DNA from: Gammaproteobacteria bacterium | GTDB lineage: Bacteria; Pseudomonadota; Gammaproteobacteria; Arenicellales; JAANXG01 | Assembly: GCA_024639325.1 (NCBI GenBank) | Contig: JAHEIO010000024.1 | Span: 1 to 33,705, forward strand | Direction: 5' to 3' | DNA: 33,705 nt | Shown here: piece by piece, positions 1 through 8,525 of the stretch | Layout: each line of letters begins with the position of its first letter | How positions within the stretch are numbered: the first letter of the stretch is position 1 | Notes under the pieces: model-generated | Databases searched by the model: none | The model's input: the letters and a program-made list of their open reading frames with translations, nothing else | What the model was told of the DNA's origin: nothing | Program-made: the position numbers and the translations under genes

Positions 1-8
1 GATGTGTT

Positions 9-256
9 GCTAGCCCGCATTTCTCACCAGGATCCCGAGCGATTGCGCAGGACAGGTGCCGATGAACGCCGGGCTGGAGTGAGATGCATAGCCGGTGCTA
101 TGGATCGAATGAAGCCCAAGTGCATCGGGGCCTGGACCAGCCAGCGCCGGGATAGGCGTTTCCAAGACACACTGTTTCTTGGACAAATCCATAGACCTCA
201 ATGTTTGCCATGCTTAACGAGATTCTATAGCCGCCTGGTGAGAAATGGGGGCTAGC
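9..256. repeat. MITE-like element with 22-bp terminal inverted repeats
   Basis: Positions 9-30 and 235-256 are inverted copies of each other with 21 of 22 bases matching. Each outer end carries GCTAGC, so a duplicated CTAG target is possible but cannot be separated from the palindromic ends. If CTAG is the target, the repeat proper starts CCCGCATTTCTCACCAG. The 204 bp between the ends code for nothing recognisable and contain a small hairpin (87-92 with 97-102). The size, ends and lack of a transposase fit a non-autonomous element mobilised in trans. The ends remind me of IS1380-type termini, but that is from memory and uncertain. Confidence 0.6.
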
Positions 257-637
257 TTCATACGGCGGGATCATCGTTCGACTTGTCGTGCTGCGATAGA
301 AATAGTTTCATTTCAGTACGCCGATGATGTGATTCCCGCTGCTCGAAGGGGCTTTGTCGGGGCGTACGATGCTTGAATACATTGCTTTGCGCATTGAATA
401 AACGGCGATTCTATCATTGAGACTGTTTCGCGTCCCGAGGCTGAAACGGCGCTGGTGTAAGATACGGATTCTGCCCTTCAACAAGCTGGAAGATTTGTAC
501 CATGGGCTCCGTGGGCAGCGTAAGGCGAATCTGGTAAGTTGAGCTGAATAGGTCTGTTACAGGTTGAAGTGCCGCGCAATCATGCGGCACTATTCACTTT
601 CCGCTCTATTGCGGCTTACCCTTGGAGGATCAAATCG
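257..637 (+). other. Non-coding leader upstream of the polyamine-type ABC operon
   Basis: No convincing gene is seen in these 381 bases. The stretch presumably holds the promoter of the ABC operon, but I could not pick a clear -35/-10 pair; TTGAAT near 374 followed about 17 bases later by GAATAA is one weak possibility. The last 70 bases contain a stem-loop (annotated separately) and the ribosome binding site TTGGAGG at 622-628, about 10 bases before the first ATG of the operon. Confidence 0.4.
568..591 (+). promoter_or_regulatory. Stem-loop in the 5' leader of the ABC operon
   Basis: AGTGCCGC (568-575) pairs perfectly with GCGGCACT (584-591) around an 8-base loop, about 30 bases before the ribosome binding site of the binding-protein gene. 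There is no U-tract directly after it, so it is not a typical intrinsic terminator. It could stabilise the mRNA or control translation; the role is inferred only from position. Confidence 0.4.
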
Positions 638-1798
638 ATGAATAACAAGATTTTGCGCGGAATGACTATCGCGTCAACAGTGTCGTCTCTGATTGTCCTG
701 CCCGCACTGGCTGAAATGAAAAGCAGTATTGGTGCGGCAGAGGGCGCGGTGGACATCGTCGCCTGGCCAGGATACATCGAGAGAGGTGCCACGGATTCCA
801 ATTTCGACTGGGTAACGGACTTCGAAAAGAATACCGGCTGCGAAGTGAGGATCAAAACGGCCAATACGTCTGACGAAATGGTTGCCCTTATGAACGAGGG
901 TGGTTTCGATCTGGTAACCGCTTCCGGTGATGCGAGCCTGAGGCTGATTGCCGGCGGCAGGGTACAGGTGGTCAACACCGATCTCGTTCCAAGCTGGAAA
1001 CGGATCGACGAGCGTCTGCATAACGCGCCGTGGCATACCGTCGACGGCAAACACTACGGCGTTCCATATCAATGGGGCTCAAACGTACTCATGTATAACA
1101 CCGAGGCCTTCAAGTCCGTACCGGAGAGCTGGAACGTAGTTTTCGAGGAAATGACGCTGGACGACGGCAAATCCAACAAAGGCCGAATTCAGGCGTTCGA
1201 CGGCCCTATTTACATCGCAGACGCTGCGTTGTACCTGATGGCCCACAAGCCCGAGCTCGGCATCAAGGATCCTTACGAACTGAACCAGGAGCAGTTCGAT
1301 GCCGCGCTGGATCTGCTTCGACAACAGCGCAAAATCGTGAACCGCTATTGGCATGACGCGTTCGTGCAGATCGACGACTTTACCAATGAGGGCGTAGTTG
1401 CCTCCGGTTCGTGGCCGTTTCAGGTAAATCTTCTACGCGGCAATGACCAGCCGATCGCCAGCACCGTACCGAAAGAAGGCGCCACCGGATGGGCCGACAC
1501 AACCATGATGCACATCGATGCGGCGCATCCGAATTGCGCCTATATGTGGCTCGAGCATTCGATCAATCCAAAGTTGCAGGGCGATCTGGCCGCGTGGTTC
1601 GGCTCCGTCCCGGTCACGCTCGATGCATGCCAGGGCAACACGCTTCTGGGGGACGATGGCTGCGGGGTCAACGGCCTCGGCAATTTCGAGCGCATACATT
1701 TCTGGCGGACTCCGCAGACGAAATGCGCGAGCCAGGAGAGTTGCGTACCGTACTACCGCTGGGTGACGAGCTACATCGCGGTGCTTGGCGGGCGCTAG
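638..1798 (+). CDS. ydcS: Polyamine-type ABC transporter substrate-binding protein (YdcS-like)
   Basis: Periplasmic binding protein of about 386 residues that would capture a small cationic solute, probably putrescine or another polyamine, for the ABC importer encoded by the next three genes. The ATG at 638 follows a good TTGGAGG site and gives a clear signal peptide (residues 1-25, cleavage after ALA). An earlier in-frame GTG at 569 lies in the leader stem-loop and would bury the signal peptide, so I reject it. The early motif VAWPGYIERG, then DWVTDFEK, TASGDASLRL and GVPYQWGSN, and a cysteine-rich C-terminus are typical of the YdcS branch of PotD/PotF-like proteins. The family identity is good; the ligand is inferred. 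E. coli YdcS has also been linked to polyhydroxybutyrate synthesis, which the sequence does not address. Confidence 0.88.
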   Translation: MNNKILRGMTIASTVSSLIVLPALAEMKSSIGAAEGAVDIVAWPGYIERGATDSNFDWVTDFEKNTGCEVRIKTANTSDEMVALMNEGGFDLVTASGDASLRLIAGGRVQVVNTDLVPSWKRIDERLHNAPWHTVDGKHYGVPYQWGSNVLMYNTEAFKSVPESWNVVFEEMTLDDGKSNKGRIQAFDGPIYIADAALYLMAHKPELGIKDPYELNQEQFDAALDLLRQQRKIVNRYWHDAFVQIDDFTNEGVVASGSWPFQVNLLRGNDQPIASTVPKEGATGWADTTMMHIDAAHPNCAYMWLEHSINPKLQGDLAAWFGSVPVTLDACQGNTLLGDDGCGVNGLGNFERIHFWRTPQTKCASQESCVPYYRWVTSYIAVLGGR

Positions 1799-1800
1799 CC

Positions 1801-2820
1801 TTGTCTACAGCGGTGGCCCTGGATGGCGTGAGCCAGCAATTTGGGTCGGTTGTCGCCGTTGATGATGTCTCGCTGACCGTAGAGAGCGGGGAGTTCTTCT
1901 CCCTGCTCGGTCCATCGGGGTCAGGCAAGACCACCTGTCTGCGAATGATCGCGGGATTTGACCTCCCCACTACAGGACGCATCGTGATAGGCGGTGAGGA
2001 TGTTACGTCTGTTCCGCCATACAGGCGGACCGTAAACACCGTGTTCCAGGACTACGCCCTTTTCCCGCACATGAGTGTAGCCGAGAATGTGGCGTATCCG
2101 TTGATGGTGCGTGGCTCGGATAAACGGACGCGGGTGCAGCGCACAAATGAAATGCTGGAACTCGTCCAGCTCAGCGGGCTTGAGAATCGCAGACCCGGTG
2201 CTTTATCCGGCGGTCAGCGTCAGCGTGTTGCCCTGGCAAGGGCTCTGATCAACGCCCCACCGGTTTTGCTGTTGGATGAACCACTGGGTGCATTGGACCT
2301 GAAACTGCGGCAGCAAATGCAAATCGAACTCAAGGCTCTTCAGCGACAGCTGGGCATCACGTTTATTTACGTTACCCACGACCAGGAAGAAGCGCTGTCG
2401 ATGAGCGATCGACTCGCGGTTTTCAGGGAGGGCCGCATTGAACAGGTGGGGTCGCCGCAATCGGTATACGATACTCCCAAAACAGCATTCGTTGCGGGAT
2501 TTGTCGGCAGCGCCAATATCCTCACCCGGGAGCAGGCCGAAGCGCTGGGGCTTTCGCCGGTAACTACCGCGCTTCGGCCCGAGAAAATCCACTTGCATAT
2601 CAACGGAGACGGGTCACAAAAAGGTCTGGTTCACTGTCAGGGCAGACTCGTTGGGAGACAGTTTCTCGGCATCAACACGCGTTTCGAGGTCGAGATATCG
2701 CAGGGTTTGGTGCTCGACGTGATTCGGCAAAACACATTGGATCAGATCTTGCCCGAGCCCGAACAACAGGTGACCCTGTCGTGGCGTGTTGAAGACGTGC
2801 GTATGCTGGAGCCCGTATGA
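1801..2820 (+). CDS. Polyamine-type ABC transporter ATP-binding protein
   Basis: Cytoplasmic ATPase subunit (about 339 residues) that powers the importer. All nucleotide-binding motifs are present: Walker A GPSGSGKT (37-44), Q-loop VFQDYALFPH (81-90), signature LSGGQ (135-139), Walker B LLLDEP (156-161) and the switch histidine H193 in YVTHDQEEA. The C-terminal third resembles a TOBE-type regulatory domain, as in PotA/PotG/YdcT. I chose the TTG at 1801, two bases after the preceding stop, because the domain begins there; the GTG at 1813 is an alternative. A much earlier in-frame ATG at 1489 would lie inside the binding-protein gene and add unrelated residues. The stop overlaps the next gene by four bases (ATGA), so translation is probably coupled. 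Confidence 0.92.
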   Translation: MSTAVALDGVSQQFGSVVAVDDVSLTVESGEFFSLLGPSGSGKTTCLRMIAGFDLPTTGRIVIGGEDVTSVPPYRRTVNTVFQDYALFPHMSVAENVAYPLMVRGSDKRTRVQRTNEMLELVQLSGLENRRPGALSGGQRQRVALARALINAPPVLLLDEPLGALDLKLRQQMQIELKALQRQLGITFIYVTHDQEEALSMSDRLAVFREGRIEQVGSPQSVYDTPKTAFVAGFVGSANILTREQAEALGLSPVTTALRPEKIHLHINGDGSQKGLVHCQGRLVGRQFLGINTRFEVEISQGLVLDVIRQNTLDQILPEPEQQVTLSWRVEDVRMLEPV

Positions 2821-3761
2821 CCGACATCACAATGACCGCGGCGGGCTGGCCGCGAATGCGACGCAAGCTGAGCGACGGACTTTTTCAGCATCCCGTTCTC
2901 TTCCTGCTATTGCTGCTGGCGCCGCCGCTGATTTGGCTGGGGATTATCTACCTCGGTTCACTGTTCGCCCTGCTGGCGCAAAGTTTCTTCTACATCGATG
3001 AATTCTCCGGCGTCGTTGTGAGGGAATTCAGCCTGCGAACGTTTGCGGAATTATTCACACCGGCAAACATGGATATCGTTTTGCGCACTGTGGTCATGGC
3101 GGCAACGGTCACCGTTGCCGCCGCTGTGATTGCTTTCCCACTAGCTTACTACATGTCGCATTACACCGGTCCAGGCATGAAGGCGGTGTTCTATTTGGCA
3201 GTGATGCTGCCGCTCTGGTCGAGTTACCTGGTGCGAGTGTACGCGTGGAAGCTGATACTGGCCCATGAGGGCATCATCAGCTGGTTTTTTGCACGCCTTG
3301 GTCTCTCCGGCCTGCTGGATGGTATTCTCGCCATTCCGATCATCGGGGGAGCGTCACTGTCGGTGAGCTACATCGGCATGTTCCTGGTATTTTTGTACAT
3401 CTGGCTGCCCTTCATGATTCTTCCCATCCAGGCCGCGATCGAGCGTATCCCGCGCAGTTTGCTCGATGCGTCGGCGGACCTCGGCGGCCATCCTGGGCAG
3501 ACTTTCCGCAAGATCGTTCTGCCTCTGGCTTTCCCCGGTGTGGTGGCCGGGTCGATCTTTACTTTTTCTTTGACGCTGGGTGACTACATCATCCCGGGGA
3601 TCATCGGGTCGTCACGACTGGTCATCGGGCAGGCCGTTTATGTCCACCAGGGAACGGCAGGTAATATTCCCCTGGCGGCGGCATTTTCCGTCGTGCCTAT
3701 CGCTATCATGGCGATATACCTGACAATTGCCCGCAGGCTGGGTGCCTTCGATGCCCTCTGA
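2817..3761 (+). CDS. Polyamine-type ABC transporter permease, PotB/YdcU-like
   Basis: Inner-membrane permease of 314 residues, the first of two that form the translocation channel. It shows about six hydrophobic segments: one near residues 21-50, four in the central part and one at the C-terminus. It has the binding-protein-dependent permease loop that docks on the ATPase (DASADLGGHPGQTFRKIVLPLAFPG region, starting near residue 217). A long periplasmic loop after the first segment (about residues 50-75) is typical of the PotB class. The start codon overlaps the ATPase stop (ATGA). Gene order binding protein-ATPase-permease-permease matches both ydcSTUV and potFGHI of E. coli. Confidence 0.9.
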   Translation: MTDITMTAAGWPRMRRKLSDGLFQHPVLFLLLLLAPPLIWLGIIYLGSLFALLAQSFFYIDEFSGVVVREFSLRTFAELFTPANMDIVLRTVVMAATVTVAAAVIAFPLAYYMSHYTGPGMKAVFYLAVMLPLWSSYLVRVYAWKLILAHEGIISWFFARLGLSGLLDGILAIPIIGGASLSVSYIGMFLVFLYIWLPFMILPIQAAIERIPRSLLDASADLGGHPGQTFRKIVLPLAFPGVVAGSIFTFSLTLGDYIIPGIIGSSRLVIGQAVYVHQGTAGNIPLAAAFSVVPIAIMAIYLTIARRLGAFDAL

Positions 3762-3788
3762 TCGGCCGGCATTGGGGTAGGTCCACTT

Positions 3789-4604
3789 ATGCGGGCAATT
3801 CGTCGAGGTCGCGTGCCCTGGGGACTGCGCCTTTCCGCAACCGCCGTAATTCTGTTTTTACACCTGCCGCTGCTGCTTATCATCGTGTATGCGTTTACCA
3901 CCGAAGACAAGTCCTATCAGTGGCCGCCGCCCGGGCTTACCCTTAAGTGGTTTGCCGTGGCCTGGCATCGCCAGGACATCTGGGACGCCATCTGGCTATC
4001 CGTAGAAGTGGCAATGGCGTCCACTCTTGTTGCGTTGATACTTGGCACGCTCGCCGCAGCCGGTCTTTACCGCAGCCGGTTCTTCGGCCGCGAAGCGATA
4101 TCGCTGCTTATAATCCTGCCGATTGCGCTGCCCGGAATCATCACCGGGATCGCGCTTCGCTCCGCGTTCAACATCGCGGAGATCCCTTTCAGCTACTGGA
4201 CCATCGTTCTCGGTCACGCAACGTTCTGTGTCGTGGTCGTCTACAACAACGTCATCGCCCGCTTCAGGAGAACCTCGGCCAATCTTGTAGAGGCATCGCT
4301 GGACCTGGGGGCTGACGGTTTGCAGACATTTCGCTACGTCGTACTGCCCAATATCGCCACCGCGTTGCTGGCCGGCGGGATGCTCGCTTTCGCACTCAGC
4401 TTCGACGAGGTGATCGTAACTACGTTTACGGCGGGACAGCAGTCTACGCTGCCGATATGGATGCTCACCGAACTCGTGCGACCCCGGCAGCGGCCGGTGA
4501 CCAACGTGGTGGCGGTATTCGTAATTTTGGTGACGTTCATTCCCATATTGGCGGCGTACTATCTGTCACGTGATACCGTGCACGTTGATGGGTCCGGAAA
4601 GTGA
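3789..4604 (+). CDS. Polyamine-type ABC transporter permease, PotC/YdcV-like
   Basis: Second inner-membrane permease (271 residues) of the importer. It has the PotC-class layout: an N-terminal membrane segment (about 17-36), a periplasmic loop with [10 protein letters not shown], four further segments, and the ATPase-contact loop with [10 protein letters not shown] followed by [10 protein letters not shown]. The C-terminus ends after a last membrane span (about 238-258). It starts 27 bases after the preceding permease with a GGGGTAGG ribosome binding site. The stop region (GTGA at 4601-4604) overlaps a possible start of a truncated downstream frame described separately. No terminator is visible after it; fxsA converges from the other strand. 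Confidence 0.9.
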   Translation: MRAIRRGRVPWGLRLSATAVILFLHLPLLLIIVYAFTTEDKSYQWPPPGLTLKWFAVAWHRQDIWDAIWLSVEVAMASTLVALILGTLAAAGLYRSRFFGREAISLLIILPIALPGIITGIALRSAFNIAEIPFSYWTIVLGHATFCVVVVYNNVIARFRRTSANLVEASLDLGADGLQTFRYVVLPNIATALLAGGMLAFALSFDEVIVTTFTAGQQSTLPIWMLTELVRPRQRPVTNVVAVFVILVTFIPILAAYYLSRDTVHVDGSGK

Positions 4605-4792
4605 CGAATCAAGGGTTGAGTGTGGACGCGACGCATGAACCGGTGGCCGGCGGCTGCAAGTGCGGCGCGGTGGTCATTTGTCCATTTTCCGGTATTCTCC
4701 TTCGATCGTCTGTCGTGGCGTCTGCTGTTCTCCGGCAGCCGAGCCCCGGCTCGGCGTGGAAACAACGCCCTTTGAAAGAATGTACTTTATGA
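4601..4792 (+). pseudogene. Possible remnant of a GFA/CENP-V-type zinc protein N-terminus
   Basis: A frame opening with GTG at 4601 overlaps the permease stop in the usual GTGA manner. After about 16 residues it reads AGGCKCGAVVI. Proteins of the glutathione-dependent formaldehyde-activating (GFA/CENP-V) family typically begin with a GGCxCGAV zinc motif at this distance from the start. After that the frame runs antisense into the 3' end of fxsA and shows no further family resemblance, ending at 4792. It may be a gene cut off by rearrangement, or chance. The motif is seen; the relic interpretation is inference and weak. Confidence 0.22.
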
Positions 4793-5114
4793 TAGACCGG
4801 CGCAGGGGCGGAGTCAGAAAGACGAAACCCACCGCGTCGGTGAAGAACCCCGGGGTCAGCAGCAGTGCGCCGGCTACCAGAAGAAACAGACCCTCGAACA
4901 TCTCCATGGCGGGCAGCTGCCCCTGATCCAGCTGGGTGCGGATCCGCTGGACGGTGGAGAAGCCCTGGGTACGTACGAGAAACGCTCCGAGTACCGCGGT
5001 GAACACCACGGAAAAGATGGTCCACCCCACGCCGATCACTCCGCCGATTTCGATCAGCAGATAGATTTCGACCAACGGGACCAGAAAAAACAGCAGCAGA
5101 AGGAATGGGAACAT
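4674..5114 (-). CDS. fxsA: FxsA family inner-membrane protein
   Basis: Small polytopic inner-membrane protein, 146 residues. E. coli FxsA (YjeG) was named for relieving phage T7 exclusion by the F-plasmid PifA protein when overproduced; its normal role is unknown. The family features are present: hydrophobic N-terminus ending in VPLVEIYLL, a second span (about 25-46), the QxxxGQxP segment at 62-69 (QLDQGQLP), then AGALLLTPGFFTD (about 81-93) and the basic cytoplasmic tail after LTPPLRR. The tail is short and charged. In many gammaproteobacteria fxsA lies beside groES-groEL; here the neighbours are an alpha/beta hydrolase (7 bases upstream, same strand) and the converging ABC operon. It is probably co-transcribed with the hydrolase. 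Confidence 0.93.
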   Translation of the reverse strand: MFPFLLLLFFLVPLVEIYLLIEIGGVIGVGWTIFSVVFTAVLGAFLVRTQGFSTVQRIRTQLDQGQLPAMEMFEGLFLLVAGALLLTPGFFTDAVGFVFLTPPLRRSIIKYILSKGVVSTPSRGSAAGEQQTPRQTIEGEYRKMDK

Positions 5115-5121
5115 GTCGGTA

Positions 5122-5865
5122 TTACACCTGATTCCAGAGATCGTCTAGTTGCTGACACATTAATGGAATTGCGGCACTCAGTCGATGGTCGCCGCCCGCT
5201 ATGATTTCCAGGTTGACGCAAGGAGAACGTATGTTTCGCTGTAGTTCCCGGCTGTCATCGACGGGCAGGAGCTCATCGAATTCGCCGTGCAGTATGTTGA
5301 CGGGAAAGTGGAATTCCCACGGTCCGGGATTGGCGTATTCGAGGGCATCCTCATAGAAACCGTATTGCAGCGCGAATTCACCCCCCTCGTAGTAATCGGG
5401 GAACTTCATAATCCCCTGTTTGCGCCAGAGATCGATTTTTCCATCTGGCAGTGATTTGAAATGCCGGGCAACGAATCGGACTGCCGGCGCGATAAGCAGC
5501 AGCCCACAGACGGATTCCGGTCTGCGCTGTGCAGCCTGCAGCGATATTACCGCGCCAAGGCTGGAACCGACCAGTATCACCGGGTGTCCAATATGATCGA
5601 ACACGGAAAGGAGGTCGTCGACGGATCGGCCGATGGTGAATTGGGCAAATGTGTCGCTGCCCGGGCCGCAATTTCGCTGGTTGTAGCGTATCCACGACCT
5701 GCCACGCTTCGCGGCGTGCCCGGCGAGCGAAACCGCCTTTTCACCGTCGCAGTGGGAGCGAAAACCGTGTATAAAAACACCGCCCGGTATTTCGCCTTGG
5801 AGCCGATAACCCTTCAACGCGGGGTCATTTGGCGGCCATCGAAAACGGGTTTCCTTTGTCGGCAT
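5122..5865 (-). CDS. Alpha/beta-hydrolase of unknown substrate
   Basis: Cytoplasmic serine hydrolase-fold protein, about 247 residues with no signal peptide. The nucleophile elbow is GSSLG (100-104, S102), the oxyanion-side motif is FIHGF (31-35), and the probable acid and base are D197 (HGEFDELLPV) and H227 (GGDHRLS), so the catalytic triad appears intact. It belongs to the small esterase/peptidase-like hydrolases; no feature identifies the substrate. I placed the start at the ATG at 5865 because the fold begins shortly after it; earlier in-frame starts at 5931 and 6000 would overlap the divergent cutA. The ribosome binding site is weak, so the start is uncertain. It lies 7 bases upstream of fxsA on the same strand. 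Confidence 0.8.
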   Translation of the reverse strand: MPTKETRFRWPPNDPALKGYRLQGEIPGGVFIHGFRSHCDGEKAVSLAGHAAKRGRSWIRYNQRNCGPGSDTFAQFTIGRSVDDLLSVFDHIGHPVILVGSSLGAVISLQAAQRRPESVCGLLLIAPAVRFVARHFKSLPDGKIDLWRKQGIMKFPDYYEGGEFALQYGFYEDALEYANPGPWEFHFPVNILHGEFDELLPVDDSRELQRNIRSPCVNLEIIAGGDHRLSAAIPLMCQQLDDLWNQV

Positions 5866-5924
5866 CGATCGGTATCGGCCTAGTGGGATATGGGATTCAT
5901 GATAAACGTTGACGTAAACTAAGG

Positions 5925-6248
5925 GTGACATCGGATAGATGTCAATTCGTGACGTGTCCCTGCCCGGACCGGGAGGAGGCCGGCCGGATCGGTGGCGCAC
6001 TGGTCGGAAAGGGTCTGGCGGCCGCGGTCAACATCGTCCCACAGGACTCTGTCTACCGGTGGCGGGGGCAAGTCATGGAGACAAGGGAATATCTGCTGAT
6101 CATCAAAGGTCCACGGAATAGCTACAAACTGATCGAACGTACGATTTTGGATATGCACTCTTACGAACTGCCCGGCATCGCGGCAGTACCGGTGGTGGAT
6201 GGTTTCGAGCCCTATCTCGAGTGGATCGGGCGTGGGGGTGCGGGATGA
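5925..6248 (+). CDS. cutA: Divalent-cation tolerance protein CutA
   Basis: Small trimeric cytoplasmic protein of the CutA1 family (107 residues), linked to copper/divalent-cation tolerance and structurally related to PII signalling proteins; its molecular role remains debated. Family landmarks are visible: TCPCPD near the N-terminus, LVGKGLAAAVNI (27-38), SVYRWRGQV (42-50), EYLLIIK (55-61), and HSYELPGIAAVPV (78-90), followed by the terminal YLEWI. The start is a GTG at 5925 preceded by AAGG; an in-frame GTG at 5949 is possible. Its stop overlaps the dsbD start by four bases (ATGA), the same cutA-dsbD pairing found in E. coli. It is divergent from the hydrolase gene. Confidence 0.93.
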   Translation: MTSDRCQFVTCPCPDREEAGRIGGALVGKGLAAAVNIVPQDSVYRWRGQVMETREYLLIIKGPRNSYKLIERTILDMHSYELPGIAAVPVVDGFEPYLEWIGRGGAG

Positions 6249-8482
6249 GAACTCTGTTTGGCCTGGTGGCGCTTTGGGCAACCGCGACAGCCGCAGCATA
6301 CGCCCAGAGCGATGAACTGCTCGAACCCGAGAGGGCGTTTGCGCTTTCCGCAATGGCGTCAACTCCGGAACGGCTGTCGTTCACCTGGAACATTGCCGAT
6401 GGCTACTATATGTATCGGGACAAGTTCCGCGTCGAAGTGAAATCCGGCGAGGCCACCATCACAGAACTCGTCATGCCGGAAGGCAAGATGAAATCCGATG
6501 AGTTTTTTGGTGATCAGGAGGTATACACCGGTACGAAAGTCATCCACGCGCTTCTGGATCGCAATGGCGCCTCGCAACCAATCGACCTGGTAGTCGAAAT
6601 AACCGGCCAGGGCTGCAACGAACCCGTCGGCGTGTGTTACCCCCCGCTCAAACAGACTGTCTCGCTGCAGCTTGCGGAATTGGACGATGATGCGGTCAGC
6701 GCTTCTTTCCCGCCCGCAGAGCCGCTACCCGAGTCGAATTCTGGTGTCAGTTCACTGCAATCACTTAGGGACCTTCTCGGCGGGGTCCAGGGCGAACAGA
6801 CATTCCTGAGCCCCGAAGAGGCCTTTCGCTTCGACATGTATGCCCGGGACCCGGCCAATCTCGCCATCCGGTTCGATATCGCTGCAGGGTATTACCTGTA
6901 TCGCGACAAAATCAGTTTCAGGAGTCAGACCGATGGCGTCGGCCTGGCGGCCTACCAATTGCCACTTGGTGTCGAGAAAGAAGACGAATACTTCGGTAAA
7001 ACCGTGGTCTATTACGGTGGATTCGATACTTCGCTGCCGCTGCTGAATCATGAGCAGGGCGGTGGCAAGGCCACGTTCGTCGTAACCTATCAGGGCTGTG
7101 CCGAAAAGGGCATTTGCTACCCACCCATCGAAAAGAATGTCGTGGTCGACCTGCTGCCTTTCCAGGCGGCGTACGCCGCAGCTTCAATACCTCAAGAAGT
7201 GGCCGAAACCGCCGCCGACGGTTTCTGGGGCTATGTCATCGGCGCCTTCGGAGTGGGGCTGCTGCTCACTTTCACGCCCTGCGTTCTCCCGATGGTGCCG
7301 ATCATGTCGAGCTTCATCGTGGGGCAGAGCGATGGCACCAGCCGGATACGCGGCGGTATGCTCTCCGTCGTATATGTGTTGGGTACAGCAGTCACCTACA
7401 CGGCCGCGGGCGCCCTGGCGGGCGCCACCGGTGATCAGCTGCAGGCGTATTTCCAGAATATATGGTTCATAGGATTTCTCAGCACTATCCTGCTGATTCT
7501 GGCCCTGTCCATGTTCGATCTCTACGAACTGCAGATGCCGAGTTTCATTCAGTCCGGTCTGCAGCAAAAGACGCAGGGTATGACCGGAGGCGGTCTGATC
7601 ATGGTCTTCCTGCTGGGTGTGGTATCGGCGTTGATCGTGGGCGCATGCGTTTCTCCGTTGTTGATTGGTGCGCTGGGCGTGGCCATCCTGGAGGGCGATC
7701 CGGTACTGGGTGGTGCGATCATGTTTGCCATCGCAATGGGCATGGGCGTGTTCCTCGTGCTGATTGGTGTTGGTATGGGCAGTCTGGTGCCGAGGGCGGG
7801 GCCGTGGATGGCATATGTAAAGTACGGATTTGGCGTGGTTCTGATCGGAACCGCAATCTACCTGCTGGGCACGATTCCCTGGATTCCGGTGCTATACCTC
7901 TGGTCGGCCTTGCTTATTGTCACGGCGGTATACTGCGGCGCTCTTCATGCCCTTCCGGACGGCGCTAGTGGCTGGCGCTATCTGTGGAAGGGAATCGGTG
8001 TGTTCATGTTGGCCTGGGGCTTGCTCGCACTCGTGGGCGGGATGAGCGGCGGTCGCGATGTTCTGAAACCGGTGGATTTAAGAGCCTGGCGCACCCAGGC
8101 CGGTGACGCGTCGGGCGGGCACCTGCAGTTCACCGTGGTGAATAATCTGCAAAGCCTTGGTGAACAGCTTGCATCCGCCCGGCTGAGCGGTAAGCCCGCG
8201 ATGCTCGATTACTACGCCGATTGGTGCGTGGATTGTTTGCGTATGGAGGAGAGCACCTTCACCGATCCCCGGGTCTTGCAGGCCATGGAGGACTTTGTAC
8301 TGGTCCAGGTCGATGTTACCGACGCCACCGATCCGTCCGCCAAGGCGGTCAAGACACGCTACGGGGTCTACGGCCCTCCAGCCATGTTGTTCTTCGATGG
8401 CGACGGCCGGGAGCGCTCTGATCTCAGGCGCTACGGTTACATGTCACCGCGCGAGTTTCTCGCTCACGTCGACCAACTTTGA
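6245..8482 (+). CDS. dsbD: Thiol:disulfide interchange protein DsbD with duplicated N-terminal domain
   Basis: Inner-membrane reductase (745 residues) that carries electrons from cytoplasmic thioredoxin to periplasmic disulfide isomerases and cytochrome-maturation proteins. After a signal peptide (1-20) come two consecutive nDsbD-like domains: about 24-142 with cysteines C124 and C131, and about 187-304 with C285 and C291, both followed by YPP. E. coli DsbD has only one such domain (usual total about 565 residues). The first copy has six residues between its cysteines, the second the usual five. The membrane domain follows (about 328-600) with redox cysteines C346 (TFTPCVLPM) and C468 (GACVSP), then a thioredoxin domain with CVDC (661-664). 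ATG at 6245 overlaps the cutA stop; an in-frame upstream ATG at 6221 would spoil the signal peptide. Confidence 0.95.
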   Translation: MRTLFGLVALWATATAAAYAQSDELLEPERAFALSAMASTPERLSFTWNIADGYYMYRDKFRVEVKSGEATITELVMPEGKMKSDEFFGDQEVYTGTKVIHALLDRNGASQPIDLVVEITGQGCNEPVGVCYPPLKQTVSLQLAELDDDAVSASFPPAEPLPESNSGVSSLQSLRDLLGGVQGEQTFLSPEEAFRFDMYARDPANLAIRFDIAAGYYLYRDKISFRSQTDGVGLAAYQLPLGVEKEDEYFGKTVVYYGGFDTSLPLLNHEQGGGKATFVVTYQGCAEKGICYPPIEKNVVVDLLPFQAAYAAASIPQEVAETAADGFWGYVIGAFGVGLLLTFTPCVLPMVPIMSSFIVGQSDGTSRIRGGMLSVVYVLGTAVTYTAAGALAGATGDQLQAYFQNIWFIGFLSTILLILALSMFDLYELQMPSFIQSGLQQKTQGMTGGGLIMVFLLGVVSALIVGACVSPLLIGALGVAILEGDPVLGGAIMFAIAMGMGVFLVLIGVGMGSLVPRAGPWMAYVKYGFGVVLIGTAIYLLGTIPWIPVLYLWSALLIVTAVYCGALHALPDGASGWRYLWKGIGVFMLAWGLLALVGGMSGGRDVLKPVDLRAWRTQAGDASGGHLQFTVVNNLQSLGEQLASARLSGKPAMLDYYADWCVDCLRMEESTFTDPRVLQAMEDFVLVQVDVTDATDPSAKAVKTRYGVYGPPAMLFFDGDGRERSDLRRYGYMSPREFLAHVDQL

Positions 8483-8525
8483 CGGGCAAACGCCGCGCCG
8501 ACTGTAAATTGCACCAGGGCGACTG

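Noticed and set aside
10-201. Minus-strand 63-codon frame inside the inverted-repeat element
   Set aside because: Its last codons run into the terminal repeat, it has no ribosome binding site and no recognisable domain; best explained as chance within a non-autonomous element.
1489-1800. Extended start for the ABC ATPase
   Set aside because: The extra 104 residues are antisense-like translation of the binding-protein gene in another frame and lack family similarity; the ATPase domain starts at about 1801.
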